In this document: piece after piece, positions 43,469 to 55,694 of the stretch
How the letters are laid out: each line of letters starts with the position of its first letter
Numbering within the stretch: the stretch's first letter is position 1
NCBI GenBank assembly: GCA_021234155.1
Contig: JAJEKV010000005.1
Location: forward strand, 24,069,584 to 24,133,583
DNA: 64,000 bases
DNA from: Isoetes taiwanensis
Taxonomy: Eukaryota > Streptophyta > Lycopodiopsida > Isoetales > Isoetaceae
Direction: 5' to 3'
Made by a program: the position numbers and the translations under genes
Notes under the pieces: generated by a model
What the model was told of the DNA's origin: nothing
What the model saw: the letters and a program-made list of their open reading frames with translations, nothing else
Databases searched by the model: none

Positions 43469-44780
43469 CTATAAATCTCTAAGCTTTTTAATGTAAAAAG
43501 AGGGAAAGCAAGCATGTTGGTCCCAATACCTTTTCAGATGCAGGATATTGATAGGATTTGGCAGTGGCATTCCTAAAGCAACCTCTTGTAACCAATAAGA
43601 ATTAGTACCTGCAGGTTCCAGCACTACAAAGGGTCCTTCCAAAATATTATCAAATTTGCCAACTGAGTCTTCCTTTGACTTGTTCCATTTGAGAACAAGC
43701 TCTCCTTTCTTAAAAGTGCCTTGTATTTTGTGTGCAGCCTTGAATGCAGCCAGATCTTTAGCCTTTTTCAGCAAATTAGTGTTCTCAGCTTCCATTCTAT
43801 ACTCATCTAGATGTAACAGGGTGTCCAATCTTTCCTGTAAGGCATGTTCAAAAGGTAAGCACAATTTATGAGCTAATCTCAAGGAAGGTAACTCTAGTTC
43901 TACTAGTAAAATTGCTTCTATGCCATAGACCAAATTGAAAAGTGTATGATTTGTAGCTGTTTTGATAGTGACTCTATAAGCCCAAAGTGCATCCACTATT
44001 TTGATATGCCAATCCTTTTTGTTAATCTCAACTGTCTTCTAAAAGATATTTTTCAACACTTTGTTAGTAGCTTCAGCTTGTCCATTACCCTGAGGATAAT
44101 ATGAAGAACTTTTGGTATGCTTGACCTTCAAAATGCTCAACAAATTAGCAATGACTTCATTAACAAAGGGGGTACCTCTATCAGAATGTATCTGGAAAGG
44201 AATACCAAATCTGGAGCAAAGAAATTCATGTAAAAACCTTGCAGTTGTGAAGGCATTGGCTTGCCTCAAAGGTATGGCCTCTGCCCACTTAGTAAAATAA
44301 TCTGTAGCCACAATAATATGTTGATGTTGACCTGTAGAAGAAGGATTAATGGGACCAATGTAATCTAGCCCCCAAATTTGAAAAGGTCCTGGAGATATGA
44401 TAGGATTCAAGGCAGCTGGCAATAAAATTCTTTTACTAAAAATTTGACATTGATGGCAAGTTTTTATGACCTCATAGCAATCTCTAAAAATAGTAGGCCA
44501 ATAATATCCAGACCTGAGAATCTTTTTTGCAGTGGTATCCCCAGCAAAATGTCCTCCACAGATACCTTTATGCATCTCCCTAATAATCAAGGCAGATTCT
44601 TCTTCACTTACACACCTCAGCAAGATTCCATCCCTGTTAACTTTGCACAAGACATTGTCTATCAGCTTGAATTGTCTGCACTTGTCCTTGAGTCTCCTTC
44701 TCTGACTTGGAGTGAAGCTTGGAGAGATGATCCCATGTTGTAAAAAATCTCTAATAGGTTGCTGCCATCCTCCTTTGGCT
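43469..44780 (-). pseudogene. Integrase of element VIII
   Basis: The HHCC finger is complete (MHKGICGGHF ... TCHQCQIF). Core: IWGLDYIGP (Asp), VATDYFTKWAEAIPL, SDRGTPFVNEV (Asp), YYPQGNGQAEATN (Glu). The tail ends NPINILHLKRYWDQH...KKLRDL at 43,469. One lesion separates the frames 44,039-45,037 and 43,469-43,996, near 44,035. No chromodomain is seen after the tail. Confidence 0.88.
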
Positions 44781-45340
44781 TGATCTCCTTGAGTTACTTC
44801 TAAATGTGCTACTGCAAGTGAAGTGTCAGTAGTATTCAATTCATCTTCATGATCAAAAAATATATAAGGCAAGTAGAGGCTAGGATTTCGTGTCAAATGC
44901 AACTCTTTTACAGAAATATCATAACTTTGCAACTTACAAGCCCATCTCTGGATCTTTGGTTTATTAGTTGCTTTACCAAATAGCAAACCCATTGGGTTTT
45001 GCTTCATGTGGACTTGAACTTGGCTTTTCAGAAGCAAATGTCCTTATCGATTAATAAGGAACATGAGAGCAGCAGCACTTTTTTCTATTCTGGTGTATCT
45101 TTCTTCAAGAGCAGACCATTGTTTGCTTGCAAAAACTATGGTATGCTTATCCTGCAAAATGGCTAAACCTATGGCCTTTTTAGTAACAGTGATATAAACT
45201 TCAAATGGCATGCTCAGATCTGGTTTTTTCAAAAGAGTAGCTTCACATATGGATGAAATGAGAAAGTCAAAAGCCTCTTGGCATTCTGGAGTCCATGTAA
45301 TGGATATGTACTTGCTTTCAGATTTAGAAAATTTACCTAC
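44781..45340 (-). pseudogene. Tether-like gypsy RNase H of element VIII
   Basis: FEVYITVTKKAIGLAILQ at the TDAS position and VHMKQNPMGLLF at the TDHK position: both catalytic Asp positions are replaced, while the Glu-bearing RYTRIEKSAAALMFLI is kept. A stop near 45,040 (INR then stop) interrupts the frame. Confidence 0.8.
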
Positions 45341-46330
45341 CCTGGTCAACTTAGAAATGGGACTCAAGATATGGGCAAAAATTTGGAATATACGTTCTAA
45401 GGAAACTTGTCATACCAATAAAGCTCTTAACCTGCTTTAAATTCTTGGGAGGTGCTAGCTTTTTGAGGGCTTCAATCTTATCTTGAGCAACTTGAATACC
45501 TTGGCTGGATACTTCATGTCCTAGGAGGCTATCCCTTTGATGCAAAAAAGATACATTTTTTTGGATTTAGATTAACTCCTGAAGTCCTGCATAAAGAGCA
45601 AATTTTTGCAAGTAATTCCACATGATTAGTAGAGTGAGAGCCTAAACAAAGGTCATCTAGATACACCCTAAACTCTTCAGCAGACATGGTTTTGAAAATA
45701 ACATCCATTGCCCTTTGGAAAGTAGCTGGGGCATTCATTAGGACAAATGGCATTCTTTTCATAGCATATGTACCCCACGGGGTGATAAATGAAGTCTTTG
45801 GCTGATCCTCTTCTTTGATACTGATCTGATTAAATCCTGAAAAACCATCCAAAAATGAGTACATGTCTTTCCCTGCAACAGCATATAAAATTTCCTCTAG
45901 AAAAGGCAAAGGATAACAATCTTTTATAGTGGCTTTATTCAGGTCTCTATAATCTATGCAGATTCTCAAAGCACCATTCTTTTTTTCCACTGGAACAATG
46001 CATGACACCCATTCAGGGTTAATAATCTCCACAATAACACCTGCATCCAACATCTTATGCAATTCATCTTTGATTAAATCTAAAAGTGAAGCATTGATTC
46101 TCCTTAGCTTTTGGAAAACAGGTTTACACCCCTCTTTAATTTTAATTTCAAATTGACATACCTCTTCCTTGATACCAATGAGCTCAGAATAATCCCAAGC
46201 AAACACATCACTTCTCTCTTCAAGGAATTTGGTAACCTCTTCTTTGTTTTGTGTGTTAAAAAGATCTCCCACAAACAGGGTTCTTTGCTGGCCATGTTTA
46301 TTAATCATAACTTCATTGGTTGTTTTTTCT
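45341..46330 (-). pseudogene. RT of element VIII
   Basis: Most of RT lies in the clean frame 45,529-46,629: KLRRINASLLDLIKDEL, RICIDYRDLNKAT, YSFLDGFSGFNQIS, MKRMPFVLMNAPATFQR (Val where others have Gly), VYLDDLCLGSH. Two lesions at about 45,370 and 45,530 precede the RNase H. Confidence 0.88.
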
Positions 46331-46429
46331 TGTGATGCATTTAAAACCAGTATAGGACAAAATTCCTTAGCCTCGTCCTCATCAAGATCTTCTTCTGGTA
46401 TAGCTCCTTCAGATAAATAAGTCATTAAA

Positions 46430-46810
46430 GTATCTCTGCACAAAGCATCAGCTTCCCAATTCTGTTCCCTTGGGATATGAATAATTTTCCAAGAAGTAAA
46501 GTGAGCAAGCATTCCCATTACCTGGTTTCTCAGAGATTCCATGTCAACATTCTTGGCCTGATATTCACCACTAACCTGTCTGCAAACTAGCTGAGAATCT
46601 CCATAGATGTGTATGATTGAAATATCCATAGCCTTAGCTTAGCTTCTTGGAGACCTGCAATCAAAGCCTTGTACTCTGCTACATTAGAAGTTATTTGGGG
46701 AAAAATCCTTCCTACCTTAGCCAAGAGTTTATTGGAAGTATCCTTCAATATAGCTGCAGATGAAGCTACATTTAATTTCTTTGAAATTCCTCCATCAAAC
46801 CACAAACACC
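46430..46810 (-). pseudogene. aRNH of element VIII
   Basis: WFDGG (Asp at about 46,796), AEYKALIAGLQEA, YGDSQLV (Asp at about 46,599), NWEADALCR (Asp at about 46,449): all four acidic residues are kept. A 5-base duplication (AGCTT repeated, about 46,636-46,645) shifts the frame between the Glu and the second Asp. Confidence 0.85.
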
Positions 46811-46899
46811 CTTCTTTACCATTCTCAGAAGGTAGTGCACACTCTCTGATAAAGGGAATCAGATCAATTTTCTTTGTGCTAGGGGTTGCTAGACTATAA

Positions 46900-47429
46900 G
46901 ATCCCAGGGGCTCTTCTATAAGCATTTCTTTAATAAAGTGTACCTCTTCCTTGAAGCCATAAGAACCATCCTGGTTGTAAATTGTGGCCACTTGAGTGCC
47001 ATTTGAAATGGTGCATCTTCCTTCAGACCAGATTGGTCTAGCATCAACTGTAGCCATCCACCTCCTCCTTAGCAAGAGATCATATATATATCTGCATCTT
47101 CTCCTAAATCCTCAAAAGCAACAACAACAAAATTAGCAGCTACAACAATGCCTTCAGTGTTAACAGGACCTTTGGTCACAATTCCAACTGGTGCTATATT
47201 AGAAAAGGATTTTAACAAAACAGATGACCTTTTATCTATCTCGAGCCCACATTTCTTCATAACATGATAAGGCATGATATTTAGAGGTGAACCACCATCT
47301 AGCAACACATTGGAAAAAGAATAACCTACTAGAGTAGCTGAACACATAAATGCACCTGTTGTGTTCAAGTCTCTGGGGGTCCGTCATATGTCCTCATGGA
47401 CGCTGCCAATGCGGCATGATGTAAAAATA

Positions 47430-47480
<51 letters not shown>

Positions 47481-47700
47481 CTTCATTTTGAGCCAAAATG
47501 AGATTAGTGGCATTTGCAACACCTACACAAGCCACTGCCTCACTGAAAGTAGTTTGTTGCAATAACTTTTTCCTATAACTAGGTGCAATCTTTATCAAGG
47601 TAAATAAATCCACACTTACTTTGGAATTTTTCAGTAAAACATCCAACTCATCAAGATCTTGATCTTTCTTACCATGAGGAGGTGGGGCTATTTCTTGGGG
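46900..47700 (-). pseudogene. Protease of element VIII, interrupted by a small retroposon
   Basis: LLDGGSPLNIMPYHVMKKCG at about 47,310-47,250. An extra AT in a TATATATAT run at about 47,086 breaks the frame before LLRRRWMATVDA. A (TATC)n-tailed insert at 47,359-47,476 separates this from the N-terminal linker (LDVLLKNSKVSVDLFTLIKIAPSYRKKLL). Confidence 0.8.
47359..47476 (+). mobile_element. Short retroposon fragment with (TATC)n tail
   Basis: Element IV has uninterrupted sequence here (about 37,015-37,025), which defines the insert. It ends GGCATGATGTAAAAATAC(TATC)n. A related insert lies at 63,081-63,165 in the other orientation. No clear TSD: one or two target bases seem lost. Likely a 5'-truncated non-LTR retrotransposon or SINE. 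Confidence 0.7.
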
Positions 47701-49007
47701 AGGAACTTCCATAACAGGGGGTAATGGCAATGTTGATTTTCTGGAATGCTCTGGAACAAACTTATTAGGCTCAGCAGGTCTATGGATCTCTCCCATGCTT
47801 CTGGTTTGTACCACCATCACTTCCTCAGTCTTTGGCATCTCTGTAGCCTGCACAAATCTTATAGAACTAGTAGATTCAGCAAACCTCACATGGGAAGTTG
47901 CCTCATATTTCTTCTCTCTCTCTCTTGCTTGGCAAAATATTATTTGACAGTGCACCTAAGATCAGTATGGCCAATTTCTTTGCAAAAAGCACAAACTGGG
48001 CATTCCCTACCAAAGTGACTTTTCTTTTTACATTTAGGACATATTTGCCAATAACAAATATTAGCTGGATGTGAAGTCCTATTGCAATGAATACATTCAG
48101 GGTAAGTTCTACCTGCCCTGCTTGCTTTGAGCTCCACCAGTTGCTTGGTCACTTCTGCTAAGGCTTCAGTTACCTTTGTCAAGTCTGCTTTAACCTCTAG
48201 AATTTGAGAATCAGCCTCTTCATCTTTGGTTTTTTTCTTTTCTTTATGCACAACATAGATAAGAACAAAATGGTGAGGTTCATAAGGGCCATCAGTGGCA
48301 TCAGGGTAAAAGGGGTCATGATGAAAGCTATGATGTTTTTCTGGTAGGATAGAAAGCATTTTGGTCAATTCAGTAGTCTTGGCAAAAACCTTGTAGATGG
48401 AATCAAAACCTTCTGCAGCTTGAATCTTGATAAGTTTTCTATGAATGTCTGGTCTAGAAGATAGGCCTTTGATGAAAGAGGACACCAAAAAGAGCGTGGG
48501 AACAGTAACTTGGCCTTTCTGACATCTATTCATGAAGGTGCTGAATCTTTCCTTGTACTGACTAACACTTTCACCTGCATAAATGGAGAAATTTTGCAAT
48601 TCATTAACAAGGTCTTTAGGAGCAGCAAGCTTTCCAAACCTGTCCAAAAACTTGGTGACAAGATCATCCCAAGAAGTGGTTCCCATAAGCTTCTCATAAG
48701 CCAGCCAAGCACCAGCTTCACTCTCCTCTTTAAAACACTTTTCAAATTGTGAGAACTTGCACCCTTTCTTAAAGCCATAATCCCTGTAGTAATCTTCAAA
48801 AATTCTTAGAAAAGTATTAGCACTCATGCTGGAATCAAAAGTAGGCAATGGAGTAGGCACATTCAATTCAAACTGGTAAGGCAAACTTTGAAGTAATCCA
48901 GTTGAAAAACTTGGGGGAAGAGATCAATCTCTACAGGGTTCTGAAGTCTCCTGAACTTCCATTGATATTGGTTCTTGCTCTGTTGGAAATTTCTGCTTTG
49001 GAGCCAT
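47701..49007 (-). pseudogene. gag: gag of element VIII
   Basis: ATG at 49,007 (MAPKQKFPTEQEP). An early stop/frameshift lies at about 48,930. The capsid-like domain is intact in 47,940-48,884 (PYQFELNVPTPLPTFDSSM, DYYRDYGFKKGCKFSQFEKC, FLVSSFIKGLSSRPDIHRKL). Then three CCHC knuckles: CIHCNRTSHPANIC, CPKCKKKSHFGREC, CAFCKEIGHTDLRC. A frameshift follows at about 47,940. Confidence 0.85.
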
Positions 49008-49029
49008 GAGTTCTCGAAATCTAGGTAGA

Positions 49030-49047
49030 ATCTCGGTAGAACCTCCA
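49030..49047 (-). promoter_or_regulatory. PBS of element VIII
   Basis: Reads TGGAGGTTCTACCGAGAT on the minus strand, three bases from the LTR end at 49,051. Confidence 0.8.
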
Positions 49048-49119
49048 AAATGTTGACCCTAAACCTGGCTTAAAGGTCAACCACAAGGAACCAACCTGAG
49101 TTTTCACTCAAATTGGGGT

Positions 49120-49147
49120 TAGAACCTCCAGATCACTTAAGGTGATC
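49120..49147 (-). promoter_or_regulatory. U5 hairpin plus PBS-like 11-mer (element VIII)
   Basis: Minus strand: GATCAC-CTTAA-GTGATC then TGGAGGTTCTA, 69 bases before the LTR end. Confidence 0.55.
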
Positions 49148-50577
49148 AGTCTATGCAAGATAAATTTAAAGAGAAGTTCAAAAGTATAGAATTCTATACC
49201 TTTCCCATTTCCAAAAACTGGTACCTTCACTAAAACAGATGTGGTGATGAGATATAGGTTGATTTCTCGAGTCAAACACTATAGATTTGGTCAAAAAAGT
49301 TGCAGGTATCCAATGGTAAAGCCCCTGACCAAGTCAGAGACTAAACTTAAGAGTTATTTGATCTCAAAGTGAGGTCAAAATTTGGTCAATACAGGAAATG
49401 AGATTTGGAGTTGCCAAGCGTGTTTTTGAGAATTTCCAAAGCAAATATGTTGCAATGGTGATAAGGAAGAGAGGCAAGTAGTCAGATTTCCATTTGGATA
49501 TGTAAAAGTATTTTTTGTGGCTGGATTTGGCAAAATACAGTCAAAACTAATCAAAACAGAGAGCAATTTTTTATAACTTGAGCTAAAGGTAATATTTTTG
49601 AATGATTCCAACTCCTTTAGCTTACACAGACCCTAAGAATAGATGGCAAGTGGGCCAAAAGTGCTGGAAGACACTCAAAGATTTTCTGTAGAATATTTTG
49701 TAGCAAGAATTGTTAAGAAAAATATCAGGAAAGAATTTGACAACTTGGCAGTCAATTTGAAATTATATGGAGGTAAATACATCATGATAACAATAGGTAA
49801 GAATGCTTCATAGCTTCAGATACAGAAAAATAATCATCACAAGTCATAAGATAATTTTTGAAAGTAATGTCAACTAGATCTTGTAAATCCAATTGAGGAG
49901 AGCTCAGGATCTTCAAGGATCGTCCAGATCTTGCTCAGCAATGATCAATGTTGGATCTGAATACTTCTGGGCCTTCGAAAAACTTCTGTTGTTGATCCCC
50001 TGGTATATAAGTTTGAATTTAATGATTCCGGCATCTTAGGGCTTAGATTTAGGCTTAATGTGATGCTTAAGAGCGGGAGTCCATGTTTAGGTAGTTCTTA
50101 TAGTTTAAAAACTCGGTTCCGGCGTGATTCGAGCTCGTTTCTAGATTTAGGTTTGAAGCAACTGTATTTTCTGAAGACTTGCGCGACACGGTCACCGTAT
50201 TTCTTGAGGTATAAACCAGGAATATGCCGTATTTTATGTTTTTGAAGAGTTAAGCCATGGTTTAAGGGGTCACCCATGAAAATATTGAAGGAGTGAATCA
50301 TTTGAGCAAAGGTAACCCTAATGTTTGGGGAATATACCAAATTTTGGGCATTATGAACGGGAATATTCCACCTAACATGGCTTTTTATGGCACAATGATA
50401 GGTAGGCATAGGGGTATGAGAGGTTGCAAGAGGGTTTAGGCTAAGGGAATTTGCAAGAATGTGGCATAGAAAGTAAAGGGGCAAAAGCTATGGAGGCAAT
50501 GGTGGGAATAACTTATGGGGGAATAAGGATGTATTGGGAAAGAAGGAATTAGGCAAAACATGATAGGGTATACAAGG

Positions 50578-52880
50578 GTGAATGTTGACCCTAAACCTGG
50601 CTTAAAGGTCAACCACAAGGAACCAATCTGAGTTTCCACTCAAATTGGGGTTAGAACCTCCAGATCACTTAAGGTGATCAGTCTATGCAAGATAATTTTA
50701 GTGAAAAGCTCAAATTTTGAAGTTCTATACCTTTCCCATTTCCAAAAACTGACACCTCTACCAAAACAGTTGTGGTGATGAGGTATAGGTTGATTTCTCG
50801 AGTAAAACACTATAGACCTGGTCCAAAAAGTTGTAGGCAGCCAATGGTAAAACCTCTGACTAAGTCAGAGACTAAGTTTAGGAGTTATTCAAGTTCAAAG
50901 TGAGGTCAAAATTTGGTCAATAGCAGTCAAACATGGAAAACAGTGATCAGAAAATGGGATTTGGAGTTGCCAATCGTATTTCTGAGGATTTTCAAAGCAA
51001 ATATGTTGTAATGGTGATAAGGAAGAGAGGCAAGTGATCAGATTCCCATTTGGATATGTAAAAGTATTTTTTATGGCTTTCCCATTTCCAAAAACTGACA
51101 CCTCTACCAAAACAGTTGTGGTGATGAGGTATAGGTTGATTTCTCGAGTAAAACACTATAGACCTGGTCCAAAAAGTTGTAGGCAGCCAATGGTAAAACC
51201 TCTGACTAAGTCAGAGACTAAGTTTAGGAGTTATTCAAGTTCAAAGTGAGGTCAAAATTTGGTCAATAGCAGTCAAACATGGAAAACAGTGATCAGAAAA
51301 TGGGATTTGGAGTTGCCAATCGTATTTCTGAGGATTTTCAAAGCAAATATGTTGTAATGGTGATAAGGAAGAGAGGCAAGTGATCAGATTCCCATTTGGA
51401 TATGTAAAAGTATTTTTTATGGCTGGATTTGGCAAAATACAGTCAAAACTGTTCAAAACAGAGAGCAATTTTTTATAACTTGGGCTAGATGTGGTATTTT
51501 TGGATGATTTCAACTCCTTTGGTTCACATGAGCCCCAAGAATAGGTGGCAGGTAGGCCAAAGGTGCTAAAAAACACTCAAAGATTTTCTGTAGAATATTT
51601 TGTGGCAAGAATTGATAAGAAAAAATATCAGAGATGAATTCAACAACTTGACAGTCAATTTGAATTGATATGAAGGTAAATATATCATGATAACAACAGA
51701 TAAGGATGCTTCATAGTCTAAAGTACGAGAAAATAATCATCAAAAGTCATAAGATAATTTCTGAAAGTAATGTCAACTAAATCTTGTAAATCCAGTTGAG
51801 GAGAGCTCAAGAACTTCAAGGATCGTTCAGATCTTGCTCAGCAATGATCAATGTAGGATCTGAATACTTCTGGGCCTTCGAAAAACTTCTGTTGATGATC
51901 CCCTGGCATATAAGTTTGCATTTAGTGATTCCGGCATCTCAGGGCTTAGATTTAGGCTTGATATAATGCTTAAGAGCGGGAGTCCATGTTTAGGTAGTTC
52001 TTATGGTTTAAAAGTTCGGTTCCGGCGTGATTCGAGCTTGTTTCCAGATTTAGGTTTGAAGCAGCTGTATTCTCTGGAGATTTGCGCGATACGGTCACCG
52101 TATTTCTTGAAGTATAAACCAAGAATATGCCGTATTTTATGATTTTGAGAAGTTAAGCCATGGTTTAAGGGGTTACCTATGAAAAATATTGAAGGAGTGG
52201 ATCATTTGAGCAATGGTAACCCTAATGTTTGGGGAATATGCCAAATTTTGGGCATTATGAACGGGAATATTCCACAAGGTATACACATAATATGGCTTTT
52301 TAGGGCACAATGATAGATAGGCATAAGGGTGTGGGAAGTTGCAAAAAGGGTTTAGGCTAAAGGATTTTGCAAAAATGTGGCATAGGGAGTAAGAGGGCAA
52401 AAGATATGGAGGCAATGATGGGAATAACTTATGGGGAAATAAGGATGTATTGGGTAGGCAAGGCATGATAGGGTATATAAGGGTGAACAAAAGAGAATAT
52501 AGGTGTAGGGAAAATGGCTAAGAAATTTCAAGGGATAAGAATAGAATATGAATGAAAATGGGTAAGAATGGCTAGGAAATGGAATCAAGTACCATGGGGT
52601 CTTCCAAACTCTTAACTTCCAATCTTCACAAGGTGCCTTCCAAACTTCATAACCCAGATTCTTCTAGGGAATATTCTTGACTAAGCATTTAATCCTCAAA
52701 TGAAGTACCTCTTGTGGACTTTCAACTTGAACTCTTGTTGACTTGAAAAATGAACATCCTTTGACCTGCATATCAATGTTGAATGCCAAGAACCTCTCAA
52801 ACTAGTCTTCCAAGATGAGTTGACCTAGTTTGAATGCATAGATCACAATTAGTATGTTGCCCTTTGGGGGCAACAGTGAA
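50578..52880 (-). mobile_element. Solo LTR with TSD GTGAA nested in the LTR of element VIII
   Basis: LTR 50,583-52,875 (2,293 bp), duplications GTGAA at 50,578-50,582 and 52,876-52,880. Both ends are canonical for this family (TGTTGACCC... at left, ...GGGGGCAACA at right, i.e. TG...CA on the minus strand). It fixes the true LTR ends of the family. The excess length over 1,947 bp is due to an exact 346-bp duplication. Confidence 0.95.
50731..51424 (-). repeat. Tandem duplication, 2 x 346 bp, inside the solo LTR
   Basis: The segment starting CTTTCCCATTTCC at 50,731 repeats from 51,077 with an offset of 346 bases. Reading both copies I find no difference up to TTTTTTATGGCT. Other LTR copies have the segment once. 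Confidence 0.9.
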
Positions 52881-53256
52881 CAAAAGAGAATATAAGTGTA
52901 GGAAAAAATGGCTAGGAAATTTCAAGGGATAAGAATAGAAATGGATAAGAATGGCTAGGGGATGAAATCAAGTACCATGGGGTCTTCCAAACTTTTAACT
53001 TCCAATCTTCAAAAGATGCCTTCCAAACTTCATAACCTAGATTCTTCTAGGGAATATTCTTGACTAAGCATAAATGAAATACCTTTTGTGAACTTTCAAC
53101 TTGAGCTCTTGTTGACTTGAAGAATGAACATCCTTTGACCTCCATATCAATGTTGAATACCAAGAATCTTCCAAACTTTGACCTAGTATTCCAAGATAAG
53201 CTGACCTAGTTTGAATGCATAGATCACAATTAGCATGTTGCCCTTTGGGGGCAACA

Positions 53257-55608
53257 TCTCTCTTCCATCCAAGACTGAAGATCACTTATAAATACAATGA
53301 GCTACATGAGAAGCAGGTCGAACACCTCATTTCTTCTGTTGAATGGACGGGACATCTAGCCGAAGATGCAGATAAGTTTGCTAGCTTGGTTTTGCAGGCT
53401 GCCACAGAAATCTTTGGTCTCACTAAAAAACCAATGCCAGGACGACCATGTAACTCATGGTGGGACTCAGAATGTAGAGCAGCAAGAGCCAGACTTCCAC
53501 CTAAATGCATCAGGAAGCCAAATCGGTACAAGAGATTTGAGCAAAAGAAAAAGCAAGCTTTTCTTAAACAAAAGCAATCTGCCTTGAAAGAACAGATATG
53601 GCGTGACCCAAAAGGATTCTGGACATCCTTGAATAGGAAATCGGGCCAGCCAAATTTGGAGACAGGCGCCCTGCTAAAATTAGTGCAAGGTATGTATGAT
53701 ATGGGTGATTTAGAATGCATGCCAATTTTAGCCATTGGAGATGATCTTTTTAATAAAGAAGAGGTTAGTGAAGTGCTATCAGGGATGAAGAATAATAAAG
53801 CGCATGATCTAGATGGGTTATGTGTGGAGCTTTTTAAATGGGGAGGGGAAAATACTCGCGATAAGCTTACAGAGTTGCTGAACATGAGTATTAGACAGGG
53901 CCTGCCACGTGGTTGAAAGCTAAATAGGGTCCATCCAATTCATAAATCAGGAGATAAGACAGAAGTGCAAAACTACAGAACTATCCTCATAGGTAGTACC
54001 TTTGCCAAAATACTGGGAAGTCTGTTGGAGCACAAGCTGAGCACATGGGCAGAAGAGAAAAATAAACGATCTAAATGTCAAACAGGTTTCCGGCAAGATT
54101 TTAATACGCTTGACCATGCACTTACGCTTCGTGTGCTAGTAGAGAATGCAAAAGCACCATCTACTGCATTGTATGTTGCGTTTATAGATTTCTCCAAAGC
54201 TTTTGATACCGTGCAAAGAAAAGAGCTAGGGGATCGAATGGAGAGTCTAGGTGTCCCAGAAGATATGAGAGGAGCAGTGGCACAGTTATACTCTGAAGTA
54301 CTAATTAGAATATCATGGGATGTCCATTCTGTGATCAAGAACACCATTGGGGTGCGCCAAGGATGCCCTTTATCCCCAACATTATTCGGCCTCTTTATAG
54401 ATGAGCTAGAAGAATGGCTGCATGCACGGTCTCTGGCAGGGGTCCAGCTTGGCACATATGTGATCCAATTGTTATTATACGCTGATGATGTAGTGCTTTT
54501 GGCATCCAAAAAACATGTAATGCAGACATACTTACACAGCCTTGAAGCTTTCTGCAAAGAAAGGAAGATGAAAGTGAATCTCAAAAAATCGAAAGTTATG
54601 GTATTTGGAACACGGGAAAGGCCTAGTTTTACATATCAGGGGCAAGAGATTGAGACGGTGGAAAGCTATAAATACCTCGGGATTGATTTCTCCTCCAAAT
54701 ATGATTGGAAGAATTGTGTCAAAAGAAGATCAACAGGGGGAAAAATGGCACTCTATGCTATGCTTGCAAAATGCTCTAAGATTGCTCTGTATGATTGGGA
54801 TCTTAGGAAAATGTTATTTAAAACATTGGTTCAAACAGTGCTTTTATACGGAGCTCCAATATGGGGGCCTAGTCTCTCCACCAAGCTGTGGAACCGGATA
54901 GAAGCGGTTCAGAAACTCTTTCTGAGAAATGTGTTAGGCATAAAGGTTCAGACCCCTTACGCAATCATGCTCGCTGAAGCAGGTATGTTCCCTTTGGAAT
55001 TAGAAGCATTGTTTCAGAGTGTGAATTTTGTGAATAGGATCAGAGGTCAATCACCAGAACGCCTATCCTTTCAAGCTATGAAGATGTTAGAACAGCAAGG
55101 TTGGATGCATGACTTCGCAAAATGGGCAGGTAGATGGGGTTTGCATGATGGAAACTGGCCGGATTGTAAATCAGATGCGAGAATTTTGCTGGAACGATTG
55201 GCACTAGAATGGTTATGGCAGCATCAAGGTAGCAGGTTGCTTCATTATAGAACTCAGATCAATCATATGGATGAATACAAGAGTCAAGCATACCTATCAG
55301 AAGACATGCCGACATCTCTGAAGCACATCATTGCCCGTTACAGGACAAGCTCACACAGATTGGAAATCGAGACAGGTCGATGGTCAAAGACACTGCTTGA
55401 AGATCGAATTTGTAGAACATGTGATTCGGGCCGGGTTGAGGATGAAACACATGTTTTCTTACAGTGTGAAGCATATAGGGATATCAGGGAACAATCAGAA
55501 ATTCAAGTAGTTGGTTTTTATTCATTGCTTTCCATTTCTAGCTATGAGTTAGGATTATACTTAAAGGCAGTAGATGCTCATCGAGCCTTTTTGTTAAAAC
55601 TACAGTGA
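53257..55608 (+). pseudogene. LINE ORF2: linker, reverse transcriptase, C-terminal CCHC domain
   Basis: The linker has CNSWWDSECRAARARL, typical just after an APE-type endonuclease, which is itself missing. RT: NYRTILIGSTFAKILGSLLE, QTGFR, ALYVAFIDFSKAFDTV (first catalytic Asp), GVRQGCPLSPTLFGLFIDE, LLLYADDVVLLA (catalytic Asp pair), KYLGI. C-terminal end RICRTCDSGRVEDETHVFLQC is a CX2C...H...C finger. A TGA at 53,914-53,916 lies in a short frameshifted patch; otherwise open to TGA at 55,606-55,608. The RT/C-terminal style looks more like animal-type CR1/L2/I clades than plant L1, a judgement from motif memory. Confidence 0.85.
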
Positions 55609-55663
55609 ATATTCTGTGTGTATTTTTGTGCTCCATGGCCTCAAGGCCCTAAGTGAGCAAGAA

Positions 55664-55694
<31 letters not shown>

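Larger units (their letters stand above)
42979..53256 (-). mobile_element. Element VIII: nearly complete minus-strand gypsy element
   Basis: 5' LTR 49,051-53,256 (interrupted), PBS, gag from 49,007, protease, aRNH, RT, RNase H and integrase ending at 43,469, then the 3' non-coding region. The 3' LTR survives only as 42,979-43,045. Lesions are few, so this is one of the better templates in the window. Its right end cuts into LINE coding sequence. Confidence 0.85.
49051..53256 (-). repeat. 5' LTR of element VIII, split by a nested solo LTR
   Basis: Two parts, 49,051-50,582 and 52,881-53,256, together 1,908 bp. The 3' end is TTTAGGGTCAACA (at 49,051); the 5' end is the terminal hairpin at 53,236-53,256. 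The U5 hairpin plus 11-mer is at 49,120-49,147. Sequence on both sides of the insertion matches other LTR copies without a break. Confidence 0.9.

Noticed and set aside
43469-43600. Chromodomain after integrase (chromovirus)
   Set aside because: The integrase tail ends soon after the HLKRYW motif with no chromodomain-like aromatic pattern in elements I or VIII.
53215-53256. Start of the 53,215-53,916 frame as a genuine N-terminus
   Set aside because: The first 14 codons are the end of an LTR in antisense; the LINE frame simply runs into it.
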